Shown here: piece after piece, positions 8,160-16,961 of the stretch
Layout of the letters: every line of letters begins with the position of its first letter
How positions within the stretch are numbered: position 1 is the stretch's first letter
Assembly (NCBI RefSeq): GCF_036250735.1
Contig: NZ_CP109430.1
Location: 9,238,001-9,302,000, forward strand
DNA from: Streptosporangium sp. NBC_01495
GTDB taxonomy: Bacteria; Actinomycetota; Actinomycetes; Streptosporangiales; Streptosporangiaceae
Length of the DNA stretch: 64,000 nt
Direction of reading: 5' to 3'
The notes under the pieces: generated by a model
The model's input: the letters and a program-made list of their open reading frames with translations, nothing else
Databases searched by the model: none
What the model was told of the DNA's origin: nothing
Made by a program: the position numbers and the translations under genes

Positions 8160-9056
8160 TCACCCGACCCTGGTCAGGGCCTCCGCCTCGTACTCCAGCG
8201 CCAGCTCCTCCGGCATCGGGTCGAGGTCGGAGGAACGTACGAAGTCACGCAGGGTGGTACCGGTGCACTCCGCGTCCACGTTGCGGGCGCCACGGCGGGT
8301 GCGCACGTCGTCGATGTGCACCGTGCGGAAGTCGATGCTGAAGCGGGTCCTGCCCGAGGTGTTGGGCACCGTGGAGTGCAGCTGGGCTCCGGAGAACACC
8401 ATGACGCCCCCGGGCTCCGGCACCACCCGCACCTGCGGGTCGAGAACGACGGCCTCCTCGGGACGGGGCTGGTCCCTGGTGTCACCGCGTACGTGCTGGG
8501 CGGCGGTGACCCGGCTGGTCCTGTTCCACTCCGCGTAGTCGTAGCGCGCGCTGCCGTTGCGCACCGGGCTGCCGAAGTACTGAGGGTGAAAGGCCATCAC
8601 GTTCTCCGGGACCACCTCGTAGACGGGGATCCACCAGTTGAGCTGGTTGAACGGGGCCGAGTACCAGCAGTCGCGATGGGGGTGGAAGGCGTAGGAGATG
8701 CCGGAGGTGAGGTAGTCGTGGGAGGTGGAGGTGCGCAGCCGGGGCACGTCGAAGTAGGTGCGGTCCAGGTCGCAGCCCAGCTCCTTCAGCACCGCGGGCA
8801 GCAGTTCCTTGCACCGGGGGTGATGGATGAACCGGGGCTTGAGCCCGGCGAGCAGCTCGGCGAACTCCTCGACCGGCATGTCGAACTGGGCGGTCTCCGG
8901 GTCGCGCTCGCCGAACGCCTCGGCGATCAGCTCCCTGGCGAAGGCGGCCAGCAGCGCGGAGGCGGGCGTCGCCGAGTAGACGAAGACCTGCCCTTGGTAG
9001 AGCAGCTCCCTACGCGTTTCGTCGTCCACCACGCTGTTGGAGAAGACGGTGGTCAC
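8160..9056 (-). CDS. Phytanoyl-CoA-dioxygenase-like 2OG-Fe(II) oxygenase
   Basis: 298 residues from a GTG at 9056 preceded by AGGAGA at good spacing. An HxD pair (H127, D129 in FHPHRDCWY), a distal His (H227 in AQLHSTVPN) and the Arg of GRTRFS give the facial triad and the 2-oxoglutarate-binding pattern of the PhyH superfamily, on a double-stranded beta-helix. Members act on small molecules in the cytoplasm and are found in some polysaccharide and antibiotic loci. Here it stands alone between a GT2 gene (182 bp upstream) and a Wzz-like gene (124 bp downstream), so the likely substrate is a nucleotide sugar or sugar substituent. The substrate is unknown. Confidence 0.8.
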   Translation of the reverse strand: MTTVFSNSVVDDETRRELLYQGQVFVYSATPASALLAAFARELIAEAFGERDPETAQFDMPVEEFAELLAGLKPRFIHHPRCKELLPAVLKELGCDLDRTYFDVPRLRTSTSHDYLTSGISYAFHPHRDCWYSAPFNQLNWWIPVYEVVPENVMAFHPQYFGSPVRNGSARYDYAEWNRTSRVTAAQHVRGDTRDQPRPEEAVVLDPQVRVVPEPGGVMVFSGAQLHSTVPNTSGRTRFSIDFRTVHIDDVRTRRGARNVDAECTGTTLRDFVRSSDLDPMPEELALEYEAEALTRVG

Positions 9057-9104
9057 GGGGTTCTCCTTTCTGGGATCGGTGAAGTTGGGGAGATCGCCGG
9101 AATT

Positions 9105-9215
9105 CCGACGATCCCGGTACCAGTGGTTCCGGGCTCCGTATCCCGTGGTTCCGGGCTCCGGGCTCCGGGAATCGGATTCCGTGGTTCCGGGAGTCGGGAG
9201 TCGGGAAGTGACGGC
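9105..9215. repeat. Degenerate short tandem repeats in 182-bp intergenic gap
   Basis: Repeated words ggttccgggctccg, ccgtggttccgg and gagtcgg fill most of the gap between the GT2 gene and the oxygenase gene. Units are about 6-24 bp and irregular. Confidence 0.6.
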
Positions 9216-9238
9216 CCCGCCCTTGTGAAAGACACCGC

Positions 9239-10132
9239 TCACCGCCCTCCGAGGACGAGCCCCGAGGCGATCAGCGCGAGTTTGCGGCCCCGGCGGGCCG
9301 CGGTGAGCCGCTGGCGGCGCGCGTACATGCCGAGCACGGCCGCGCGGGCGCGGCGGTGCTGGTCGGCGGTGAGACCGGCCCCCCGCAGCCAGCGGAACAG
9401 CTCCCCGCACTGCAGGAGGGTGGAGCAGCGGGCCCGCCAGGGCGGCACGTCGAGGCGTCGGGCGATCGCGGACAGGCTGTCGTGCTTCCAGTTGCGGTGG
9501 GCGAGGACCTCGGGGACGTGTCCCCACGGTCCGGCCAGCGCGAGCTTCGCCGCGAACACCTCGTCCTCGCGGAGCATGTTCCGCCGGGGGATCCTCGCCA
9601 GGGGGTCGCGCCGCAGCGTGCCGTACAGCGGGTCGATGAGCAGGTGGCTCTCGTTGAGCAGCCGCAGCATCTCGGCGAACCGCTCGACCGGGTCGTCCGA
9701 GGCCAGCCCGGCGCGGTCGAGGGGGGCGGTGGTGACGGTCCCGTCGGGGCCGGTGTAGGCGACCTGCGTGGTGACCAGGACGAGCCGGTCGTCCTCGGCG
9801 AACGCCTGGAGAGACCGGGAGACGCACCCGGGCTCCAGCCGGTCGTCGTCGCCGACCCAGCGGAAGAACGTGCCCTCGACCAGCTCGGTCGTACGGACGA
9901 AGTTGTCGAACAGGCCCACGTTCTCCGGGTGCCTGCGGTAGACGATCCGGCGGTCGGTCGCGGCCAGGTCGCGGCAGATCTCCTCGGTGCCGTCCGTGGA
10001 CGCGTTGTCGGAGATCACCAGCTGGAGGCGCTCGTGGTCCTGGCCGAGCACCGAGCGGACCGCGCCCTCGATCCGCCCGGCCCCGTTGCGCACGGGGAGC
10101 ACGATGGACACCAGCGCGTCGGAGTTCTCCAC
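9239..10132 (-). CDS. Glycosyltransferase family 2
   Basis: 297 residues from a GTG at 10132, chosen because AGGAG lies 5-9 nt upstream; a longer frame reaches 10192 but only adds repeat-encoded residues (YETYETYE). It is a GT-A fold enzyme: ALVSIVLPVRNGAG at the N-terminus, SDNASTDGT, then WVGDDDRLEPG carrying the DxD metal-nucleotide motif. It should transfer one sugar of the repeat unit on the cytoplasmic face. It sits just downstream of the flippase gene in the same operon. Donor and acceptor cannot be deduced. Confidence 0.88.
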   Translation of the reverse strand: MENSDALVSIVLPVRNGAGRIEGAVRSVLGQDHERLQLVISDNASTDGTEEICRDLAATDRRIVYRRHPENVGLFDNFVRTTELVEGTFFRWVGDDDRLEPGCVSRSLQAFAEDDRLVLVTTQVAYTGPDGTVTTAPLDRAGLASDDPVERFAEMLRLLNESHLLIDPLYGTLRRDPLARIPRRNMLREDEVFAAKLALAGPWGHVPEVLAHRNWKHDSLSAIARRLDVPPWRARCSTLLQCGELFRWLRGAGLTADQHRRARAAVLGMYARRQRLTAARRGRKLALIASGLVLGGR

Positions 10133-10141
10133 CCGGTCACT

Positions 10142-10200
10142 CCTCTCGTAGGTCTCGTAGGTCTCGTAAGTTCGTGGATCTCGTGGGTTCACGGGTCCCG
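10142..10200. repeat. 9-bp short tandem repeats upstream of GT2 gene
   Basis: Three copies of gtctcgta-type units and decayed copies (gatctcgtgggttc) lie directly before the GT2 ribosome-binding site. Confidence 0.65.
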
Positions 10201-10216
10201 TGGGTCCTGCCGGTGG

Positions 10217-11824
10217 TCAGCGGGCACGGGCCGGGACCATCCGTGCGCCGAACCGTTTGAGCCGCGTCACGGGTACGGCGATCAGAACGTACGCGAGCAG
10301 TCCCCCACCGCCGGCCACGCAGAGCTGGACGAACGCGGAGCCCGCGGTCATCCCGCCGCCCGTCGCCCCGCCCATCACCCCGCTCGTCAGGCCGGCGAGC
10401 GTCACCGTGACGGCCGCCGCGACCACGGCGCCCAGCAGCGGGCGTACGAGGGCCGGAAGGACGGGTGCCAGGCGCACCCCGGCGCGGCTCAGCACCAGTG
10501 CCGCCACCGGCAGGGCGACCAGGACACCGGCGAGCGCGTGCCCGATCGCCGCGCCGCGGATGCCGTACCAGTGCGTGCCCGCCCACAGCGCGGGCACCAG
10601 CGCCACGGCCCAGCCGAGGTTCATCCACACGGTGGCCCTGGTGGCGCCCGCCGAGGTGAGGATGTCGAAGGCGAGGGAGATGAGCATCCGCACGACCATC
10701 AGGACCGCCAGCACCGCCAGGACCCCGGCGGCCGGGGCCCACTTCCCGCCGTAGAGGAACGCCACGATCGCCGGGGCCAGCGTGGCCGTCACCACGGCGA
10801 CCGGCAGCACGAACGCGACCAGCAGCGGCACCGAGCGCTGCACCCCCAGCGACAGCGACTCCGGCCGCTGCTCGGCCAGCCGCGAGAAGCTGGGCACGGT
10901 GACGTACCGCAGGGCGGTCCCGATCACGCTGGGCACCCAGCTGGAGACGTTGAACGCCAGCAGGTAGAAGCCGAGGGCGGCGGGGCCGAGCACGGCGCCG
11001 ACGATGACGTAGTCGGCGTTCATCAGCACCGCCTCGATGCCGAGTCCCAGGGCCAGCGGCGCCCCGAACCGCAGGAGCCTCACCGCCACCTCCCGGTCGA
11101 AGCCGAGGCGGAACGGCAGCCCGGCCCAGGCGAGCACCAGCGCGCCGGTGACCGTGTTGGCCGCCACCTGCCCGCAGGCGAAGCTGTAGGCACCGGCGCC
11201 GTTCGCGGCGAGCGTGACGGCCACCCCGGCGTTGACCAGCGAGCCCGCGATGTTGGCCTTGGTCAGCCGGTCGTGCCCGAAGCCGCGCATCAGCGAGCCC
11301 GCCCGCACGGCGGTGACGCCGTCGATGAGGATGATCGCGGTGAGCAGCCGGACCACCGGGGTGGCCTCCGCGCTGCCCGCCAGCTCCGCGAAGTACGGGG
11401 CCACCATCCAGAAGATCCCGTACATCCCGGCGCTGAACGCCATGGCCATGACCGTCGCCGTCGGCGCCATGTCCTCGACGCGGCCCCGCCACTGCACGGT
11501 GGCGGCGATGATGCCGACGTCGTTGACGTGCATGACGAAGGTGGTCGCGGCGAGCGCGATGGCGTAGAGACCGAAGTCCTCCGGTACGAGCAGCCGGGCG
11601 AGCACGAGTCCCATGACGAAGGTGGTCGCCTTCGTCCCCAGGTTGCCCAGGAGACTCCAGCGCAGCCCGCGACCGGCCTTCCTGCCGATCGTCCCGACCT
11701 GCTCACCGGCCGTGCCGACGCCACCGGCCCCGCTGATCGGGTCGGCCTCACCGGCCGTGCCGGTCTCGCCTGCCGTACCGACCGCGCCCGTCTCGCCGCC
11801 CGTCTCGTGGGAGGACCCGCTCAA
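10217..11824 (-). CDS. Wzx-like polysaccharide flippase
   Basis: Up to 535 residues with about 12-14 membrane segments from roughly residue 55 on. The opening of the fold, RGLRWSLLGNLGTKATTFV, and LLVPEDFGLYAIA match the polysaccharide-transporter branch of the MATE/MOP superfamily (RfbX/MurJ relatives). It should flip the lipid-linked repeat unit across the membrane. The proposed TTG at 11824 overlaps the TGA of the upstream gene (TTGA) and would add a Gly/Thr/Ala/Glu-rich repetitive N-terminus of about 50 residues; internal GTG codons (VGTIGRKAG) could be the real start. Family call firm, start uncertain. Confidence 0.88.
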   Translation of the reverse strand: MSGSSHETGGETGAVGTAGETGTAGEADPISGAGGVGTAGEQVGTIGRKAGRGLRWSLLGNLGTKATTFVMGLVLARLLVPEDFGLYAIALAATTFVMHVNDVGIIAATVQWRGRVEDMAPTATVMAMAFSAGMYGIFWMVAPYFAELAGSAEATPVVRLLTAIILIDGVTAVRAGSLMRGFGHDRLTKANIAGSLVNAGVAVTLAANGAGAYSFACGQVAANTVTGALVLAWAGLPFRLGFDREVAVRLLRFGAPLALGLGIEAVLMNADYVIVGAVLGPAALGFYLLAFNVSSWVPSVIGTALRYVTVPSFSRLAEQRPESLSLGVQRSVPLLVAFVLPVAVVTATLAPAIVAFLYGGKWAPAAGVLAVLAVLMVVRMLISLAFDILTSAGATRATVWMNLGWAVALVPALWAGTHWYGIRGAAIGHALAGVLVALPVAALVLSRAGVRLAPVLPALVRPLLGAVVAAAVTVTLAGLTSGVMGGATGGGMTAGSAFVQLCVAGGGGLLAYVLIAVPVTRLKRFGARMVPARAR

Positions 11825-12876
11825 CTGGGCTCCTCGACGCGTTCGAGCCAGATCTCCCGCCAGAACGGTACGAACTCGCGCGGGCAGCTGACGTTGTACG
11901 CGCCCGCGCAGACGACGCCGTCCAGGATGATGCAGGGGTTCTTCATCCGCAGCATCCGGCCGGTCTTCTCGTCCAGGCACCTCTCGACGCGGGCGCTCAC
12001 CCGCGCGACGTGGCCGCAGTAGCGCGACATCTCCTCCTCGAACCCCATGCCGCGGTTGAGCAGGCCGTCGTTGAGCGTCTTGAGGATCTCCTCCTTGGAC
12101 TTGACCCGGACGAGTTCTCCCGGCCGCAGGTCCAGGCTCAGCGTCGGGGTGGTGGGCCCCGACTCACCCCTGACGAATCCCCAGCGCATCCCGCCCCTGA
12201 TCCACAGCCACCTGGGCAGGACGCGCTTGCTGGCCTGCTGGAAGCGGTTGAACAGCCCGACGAGGAACGAGCGCAGCATCCAGGGCACGCCCACGTTCCC
12301 GGTACGCACGTCGGCGACGTACTGCCCGACGTCCTTGAACGGCAGGCAGGTGGGCGCGGCGCGCAGCAGCTCGGTCGCCTGGCAGGAGAAGCGCTCCTCC
12401 CCGTCGGGGCCGGGCTCCTTCCTGGTGGCGGCCCGCAGGATCGGCAGCAGGGGCCTGCCCTCGGCGAGGCCGTTCCCCGTGGAGGGACCCGCACTGGGAC
12501 CCGTGGTGGGAGTGGTGGGGGAGGCCGAGTCCACCCGCTTGAGCCAGGCCTCCTTCCAGTAGAACTGGCAGGCCGTCTGGCAGCCGCCGTGCGCCTGCCC
12601 GTCGCAACGGGCCCCGGTCAGGTGGACGGCACGCTCCATCCGCCGCATGCCGCTGCTGCTGATCGTGTCGCAGAGCTTGTGCGCCACCTTGTGCACCGTG
12701 AGCCGCCGCCCGCAGAAGGCCAGCATCTCCGGCATGAAGGGCAGCTCGTCCAGTTCCCCCCTCTCATCCAGCGTGGCCATGATCTCGGCCTCGCCGAGCA
12801 CCTCCACCGTCTCGCCGACCCGGAGGTTGAGCGCCTCGCCCGCCCGGGAGCCCGTCACGACCTGGAACCGCGTCAC
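11821..12876 (-). CDS. Conserved hypothetical protein with duplicated five-cysteine domain
   Basis: 351 residues from a GTG at 12876, overlapping the DUF4910 gene's stop as GTGA, with AGGAG about 9 nt upstream. I do not know a function. Two halves match each other: residues 31-115 and 263-347 each have a FxxEMxxxCG word, then Cys residues (C55, C69, C91, C99, C103 against C287, C300, C315, C323, C331) and end in WKEAWLKRV or WREIWLERV. The spacing suggests a metal or iron-sulphur site in each half. Residues 117-140 are a Ser/Thr/Pro/Gly linker. There is no signal peptide or membrane segment, so it is cytoplasmic. Its place between the DUF4910 protein and flippase suggests a role in finishing or delivering the lipid-linked unit. 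Confidence 0.8.
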   Translation of the reverse strand: MTRFQVVTGSRAGEALNLRVGETVEVLGEAEIMATLDERGELDELPFMPEMLAFCGRRLTVHKVAHKLCDTISSSGMRRMERAVHLTGARCDGQAHGGCQTACQFYWKEAWLKRVDSASPTTPTTGPSAGPSTGNGLAEGRPLLPILRAATRKEPGPDGEERFSCQATELLRAAPTCLPFKDVGQYVADVRTGNVGVPWMLRSFLVGLFNRFQQASKRVLPRWLWIRGGMRWGFVRGESGPTTPTLSLDLRPGELVRVKSKEEILKTLNDGLLNRGMGFEEEMSRYCGHVARVSARVERCLDEKTGRMLRMKNPCIILDGVVCAGAYNVSCPREFVPFWREIWLERVEEPS

Positions 12877-14195
12877 AGCGAACACTCCTTGAGAAGTCCC
12901 GAACCACGAAGGGCCCGTGCCGCCTCCGCCACGGCACCGAAGGGAAGATCGGACCGTTCCGCGATGTCCAGGAGGCTGTGCCTCCCGTCGGAGAGGTTCA
13001 GCACCCACAACATCGCCATCTGGGTCTCCTTCGTGTCGCTGCGCCCGCCCAGCGACCCGTACAGGCCCCGCCTGCCCAGCTGCGGTTCCCCGTACGGGCT
13101 GAGGTTGAGGTAGGCGCGGTTGTCCTCGAGCACCCGGGTGACCTCCCAGCAGGTCTCCAGGGTGTCGGCCATCGCCTCGGGAGAGACGAAGTCCGGGTTG
13201 TCGGCGGAGGTGTGGTATTCCGGGTAGCCCGCGTACGGGGTCCTGGTGAGCGAGCCGACGGGCAGGTCGAAGCCGGGCGAGCAGAACTGCCGCTCGTCGT
13301 AGCCGTACGGGGAGAAGTCCACGACCGTGTGGGCACGTCCCGAGCTGCGCAGGACGTGCCGCACGGCCCTGTCGATCTCGGCGTCGCCCCGCCTGCTGCG
13401 CTTGTACGTCAGCGGGCCGCGGTCTCCCGCGCAGGCCAGCACCAGGCCGTGCCTGATCCGCCCGGCGCGCTCCCGGTTGCGCGCCAGCCAGGTGATCGCG
13501 CCGATGGTGCCCGGCGCGAACAGGAAGCGGTAGGTGTACCACGGGTCGGCCCCGGCCAGCCGCCGGGCGAGCCGGACCGCCACCGCGATCCCCGCCAGGT
13601 TGTCGTTGGCGAGCGAGGGGTGGCACACGTGGCAGGAGACGAGCACCTCCTCGGCGACCCGGCCGGGCACCACGTGCTCGCCGTAGGTCAGGTGCCCGTC
13701 GGAGAGCGTGGAGTCGATCATGACCTCGTACGGCCCGTCGGGGAGGCCCTCCAGGGTGTCGTGGGCCAGGCAGAAGCCCCACGTCTCCGCGTAGTAGCTC
13801 GTGCGGTACGGGACCAGGGCGGGCTGCTCGGGGAGCGTGTGCAGGTGCCCGCGCAGCTCGTCCAGGGACATGGTGGCCGCCACCGGGACGCTGTAGCCGA
13901 CCACGTGCAGGTTCGACGCGGCGAAGTCGACGACCCTGGTCCCCGAGGCGTCCTTGACGTAGGCGTCGCGGATGTTCCACTCCCTGGGCACCGTCCAGTC
14001 GAGGACCTGGGTGCCCGTCGGCACCTCGCGGACCTGCAGGCGGAGGGACTCCCCGACGATCTCCAGGGTGCGGCGCACGCCGTCGCCGGTGATGCTCCTG
14101 CAGAGCGGGTAGAGCCGCTCCACGAGGGCGTGCATCTCGCGCGCCTCGTCACCGCCCCCCGCTTCCGGTACCCGGCCGCCGGTGTCGCCCGTCAC
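12873..14195 (-). CDS. DUF4910 (M28 aminopeptidase-like) protein
   Basis: 440 residues from a GTG at 14195 overlapping the epimerase stop (GTGA). It has the layout of the DUF2172/DUF4910 family: an N-terminal MHALVERLYPLCRSITGDGVR, an M28-type core with SCHVCHPSLANDNLAG at residues 187-202 (H189, H192, D198 as likely metal ligands), LFAPGTIGAITWL, and a C-terminal winged helix (LLDIAERSDLPFGAV). The fold is that of zinc aminopeptidases, and such genes often sit in surface-polysaccharide loci, but the reaction is not established. A hydrolase or transferase of an amide on a sugar is my inference, in line with the nearby PIG-L deacetylase. Confidence 0.87.
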   Translation of the reverse strand: MTGDTGGRVPEAGGGDEAREMHALVERLYPLCRSITGDGVRRTLEIVGESLRLQVREVPTGTQVLDWTVPREWNIRDAYVKDASGTRVVDFAASNLHVVGYSVPVAATMSLDELRGHLHTLPEQPALVPYRTSYYAETWGFCLAHDTLEGLPDGPYEVMIDSTLSDGHLTYGEHVVPGRVAEEVLVSCHVCHPSLANDNLAGIAVAVRLARRLAGADPWYTYRFLFAPGTIGAITWLARNRERAGRIRHGLVLACAGDRGPLTYKRSRRGDAEIDRAVRHVLRSSGRAHTVVDFSPYGYDERQFCSPGFDLPVGSLTRTPYAGYPEYHTSADNPDFVSPEAMADTLETCWEVTRVLEDNRAYLNLSPYGEPQLGRRGLYGSLGGRSDTKETQMAMLWVLNLSDGRHSLLDIAERSDLPFGAVAEAARALRGSGLLKECSL

Positions 14196-15370
14196 CGTTC
14201 ACCGTCCCGCACGGCTACCGGCGCCCCGTCACCATCGACCACCCCTCGCGGGGGCAGGGCACCGTCACCACCGCCCACCCCAGCCGATGTCAGGGCACCG
14301 CCACCACCAACCGCTCCGCCCGGAGTAGGGGCACCGTCACCACCGGCCGCCCCGCGCGGTCGCAGGGCGCCGTCGACGGTTCCGGCCTCGCGCCGGGCCG
14401 ACAGCCACGCCAGCCTGGTGAAGCGGCGCTGGAAGCCCTCCTCGGTCAGGCCGAACCTCCCGTACGCCTCGACCAGCTGGACCGCGCCCGCCTTGACCGT
14501 CCACAGCGCCCGGTAGCCGGGAAGCGCGTCGCGGATGCGGGAGAAGTCGACCCGGTAGGAGCGCGGGTCGGCCCCGGTCTCCCCGGTGATCACGACCTTG
14601 GAGCCGGGCACCGCCTCGGCGACCTCGGCGGCGATCTCCGCCACCGTCACGTTGTTCTCCTCCGTGCCGACGTTGAACGCCCTCGCGTGGACCGCGTCGC
14701 GCGGGGCGGCTAGCGTCATGGCGAAGGCGTTCGCGATGTCGGCGGCGTGCACCAGCGGGCGCCACGGGGTGCCGTCGGACAGCACCCTGACCTCCCCGGA
14801 CAGGAGCGCGTGCCCGACGAGGTTGTTCAGCACGATGTCCGCGCGCAGCCTGGGCGAGAACCCGAACGCGGTGGCGTTGCGCAGGAACACCGGGCTGAAG
14901 TCGTCGTCGGCCAGCTTGAGCAGGTCGTTCTCCACCCGGACCTTGGAGTCGGCGTACGGGGTGACCGGGCGCAGCGGCGCGTCCTCGTCGACCAGGTCCG
15001 AGCCGGAGGCGCCGTAGACCGAGCAGGTGGAGGCGTACAGGAACCGGCGCACGCCCGCGTCGCGGGCGAGCCGGGCCAGCCGCACCGCGGCGCGGTGGTT
15101 GATGTCGTAGGTGAGCTCGGGCGCCAGCGCGCCCAGCGGGTCGTTGGACAGCGCGGCGAGGTGCACCACCGCGTCCACCCCCGCCAGGACCTCGGGGGTG
15201 ACGTCCCGCAGGTCGACGGCGTGTCCGGGCGGGTCGTCGGGCGCGGGGCCCAGCAGGCATCCGGCGAAGAGCCCGGAGTCGAGCCCGGTCACCTCGTGAC
15301 CCGCGGCGGCGAGCACCGGGGCCATCACACTCCCCAGGTAGCCCTGGTGCCCGGTCAGCAACACGCGCAT
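14192..15370 (-). CDS. NAD-dependent epimerase/dehydratase (extended SDR)
   Basis: 392 residues from an ATG at 15370. Rossmann motif TGHQGYLG at residues 6-13, YASTCSVYG, catalytic TPYADSKVRVE (YxxxK), and LRNATAFGFSPRLRAD are those of nucleotide-sugar epimerases/dehydratases. The last 60 residues are Gly/Ala-rich degenerate repeats of the type GGDGAxxPxG, extending past the usual family length of about 320. It begins 6 bp after the PIG-L stop and overlaps the DUF4910 gene. It should rework a nucleotide sugar in the cytoplasm, most likely the product of the C-methyltransferase/RfbF-like pair. The exact reaction is unknown. Confidence 0.88.
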   Translation of the reverse strand: MRVLLTGHQGYLGSVMAPVLAAAGHEVTGLDSGLFAGCLLGPAPDDPPGHAVDLRDVTPEVLAGVDAVVHLAALSNDPLGALAPELTYDINHRAAVRLARLARDAGVRRFLYASTCSVYGASGSDLVDEDAPLRPVTPYADSKVRVENDLLKLADDDFSPVFLRNATAFGFSPRLRADIVLNNLVGHALLSGEVRVLSDGTPWRPLVHAADIANAFAMTLAAPRDAVHARAFNVGTEENNVTVAEIAAEVAEAVPGSKVVITGETGADPRSYRVDFSRIRDALPGYRALWTVKAGAVQLVEAYGRFGLTEEGFQRRFTRLAWLSARREAGTVDGALRPRGAAGGDGAPTPGGAVGGGGALTSAGVGGGDGALPPRGVVDGDGAPVAVRDGER

Positions 15371-15375
15371 CCGGT

Positions 15376-16026
15376 TCAGCCTCCAGCCAGATCGAAGGTC
15401 AGCTTGTTGACGTGAAACGCCTCGGCGTAGCGGGCGTGGCACTCGATCCCGCGGATGCGGGCCAGCCCCAGGAACGCCTCGCGGTCGTACCAGGAGCGGT
15501 GGCGCTGTGAGGGGTAGTGGCGGTGGAGCAGGCCCACCTTCGCCTCGGCGATCTCGGGGGTGAGCGGCTGGTAGGCCGTGGGCCGCCCGAGGTCGCCGTC
15601 CCATTTGGCGATCTCGTAGCCGAGCACCTGGTGGTCGCGGAAGGCTGTGGGCACCAGCCCGGCCAGGCCCCGGTGGTCCTGGTGGGCGTCGGCGGGGTTC
15701 GGCGCGAACAGCAGGTCGGGGTCGGTGCGCGCCCGCAGCTCCTCCACCGCCTCCTTCGCCTCCTCCCAGCGCGCGGGCAGCCGCCCGTCGGGCAGCTTGA
15801 GCACGGTGAGCCGCAGGTCGGCGCCGGGGCAGAAGGCGGCCAGCGCGGCGCGCTCCTCGTCCTCCCGCTCGGTCCCGCCGCCGGAGAGCACCAGGGCGTC
15901 CACCTGGACGCCGGGGCGCGCGGAGCAGAGGGTGAGCAGGCTGCCGCCCGCCCCGATGGCGAGGTCGTCGCAGTGCGCGGCGAGCAGCGCGATCCGGCCC
16001 GTTCTGGCCGCCCGGAACCGGATCAC
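15376..16026 (-). CDS. PIG-L/LmbE family deacetylase
   Basis: 216 residues from a GTG at 16026 that overlaps the RfbF-like gene's stop (GTGA). Zinc-site motifs are intact: AHCDD at residues 17-21 and HQDH at 115-118. The family removes N-acetyl groups from GlcNAc-containing substrates (GPI, mycothiol and teicoplanin pathways). Here it most likely deacetylates an N-acyl sugar nucleotide or lipid-linked sugar of the polysaccharide. It is not MshB by context: no mycothiol gene is near, and the neighbours are sugar-modifying enzymes. Confidence 0.88.
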   Translation of the reverse strand: MIRFRAARTGRIALLAAHCDDLAIGAGGSLLTLCSARPGVQVDALVLSGGGTEREDEERAALAAFCPGADLRLTVLKLPDGRLPARWEEAKEAVEELRARTDPDLLFAPNPADAHQDHRGLAGLVPTAFRDHQVLGYEIAKWDGDLGRPTAYQPLTPEIAEAKVGLLHRHYPSQRHRSWYDREAFLGLARIRGIECHARYAEAFHVNKLTFDLAGG

Positions 16027-16961
16027 GTGACCGTCACCGCCGCCGGTCCCCCCTCGAACACCGCAGCCGGTCCATCCTCAAGCGCCGCCGCGGCCCCGTA
16101 CCCGGGCACCTGTCCGAGCACCGGCCCGTGCTCGCGCTCCAGAACCGTCACCGGTCCGCGTACGGGCAGACCGGACACCGGCGCCCGCTCGCGCTCCCAC
16201 AGCGCCCAGGGACGGTCGCCGCGCGAGTAGGCCTCGTCGAGGGCCACCCGCTCCTTGACCGTGTCGGTGGGCCGCCAGTAGCCGCGGTGCGGGTAAGCGA
16301 GCAGCCTGCCGCGCTTGGCCAGTTCGGCGCAGCCGTCCGCGACCAGGTCGCCGCCCACCGGGATGTGGTCGAAGATCTCCTGGCGGAGCACGAAGTATCC
16401 GCCGTTGACCCAGAGCGGCATCTCGCTGACCGGCGTGATGCCGCCGACCGTGCCGTGCTCTCCCAGCTCGATGCAGTGGAAGGTGTCGGAGGGTGGCACC
16501 ACCATCATCGACGCGCCCGCGCCCGACCGGGTGAAGCGGTCGACGATCTCCGGCAGCGGCGCGTCGGTGAGCACGTCGGCGTAGTTGGCCAGGAACATCT
16601 CCTCGCCGTCCAGATGGTCGCGGACCCGGCGCAGCCGCTCGCCGATCGGCGACGCGATCCCGGTCTGCACGAACGAGATCGACCAGTCGGAGATGTCGGT
16701 GGACAGCAGCTCGATCCTGCCGCCGCGCAGGACGAAGTCGTTGGACGTCGTCTCCTGGTAGTTCAGGAAGAAGTCCTTGATGTGGTGCGCGCCGTACCCC
16801 AGGCAGAGGATGAACTCCGTGTGCCCGAAGTGCGCGTAGTAGCGCATCACATGCCAGATGAGCGGCCGGGGTCCCACGAGCTGCATGGGCTTGGGCGCGT
16901 CACCGGGGGTGCCGGTGCGCATCCTGGTGCCGTATCCGCCGCAGAAGAGGACGACCTTCAC
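16023..16961 (-). CDS. RfbF-like sugar-1-phosphate nucleotidylyltransferase
   Basis: 312 residues from a GTG at 16961 overlapping the methyltransferase stop (GTGA). It starts VKVVLFCGGYGTRMR (nucleotide-binding GGxGTR), then KPMQLVGPRPLIWHVMRYYAHFG and CLGYGAHHIKDFFLNY, words close to glucose-1-phosphate cytidylyltransferases, though cytidylyl specificity is not proven. The catalytic domain ends near residue 255; the last 50 residues are a degenerate Gly/Pro/Val/Glu repeat (GPVTVLE, GPAAVFE) not usual for the family. It should activate the sugar that the adjacent methyltransferase, epimerase and deacetylase modify, as a second nucleotide-sugar pathway beside dTDP-rhamnose. Confidence 0.85.
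   Translation of the reverse strand: MKVVLFCGGYGTRMRTGTPGDAPKPMQLVGPRPLIWHVMRYYAHFGHTEFILCLGYGAHHIKDFFLNYQETTSNDFVLRGGRIELLSTDISDWSISFVQTGIASPIGERLRRVRDHLDGEEMFLANYADVLTDAPLPEIVDRFTRSGAGASMMVVPPSDTFHCIELGEHGTVGGITPVSEMPLWVNGGYFVLRQEIFDHIPVGGDLVADGCAELAKRGRLLAYPHRGYWRPTDTVKERVALDEAYSRGDRPWALWERERAPVSGLPVRGPVTVLEREHGPVLGQVPGYGAAAALEDGPAAVFEGGPAAVTVT

Noticed and set aside
9356-12022. Plus-strand open frame of about 888 codons across the GT2, flippase and Cys-protein genes
   Set aside because: Highly biased composition (His, Arg, Gln, Gly), no recognisable fold, and antisense to three well-supported genes with coupled starts.
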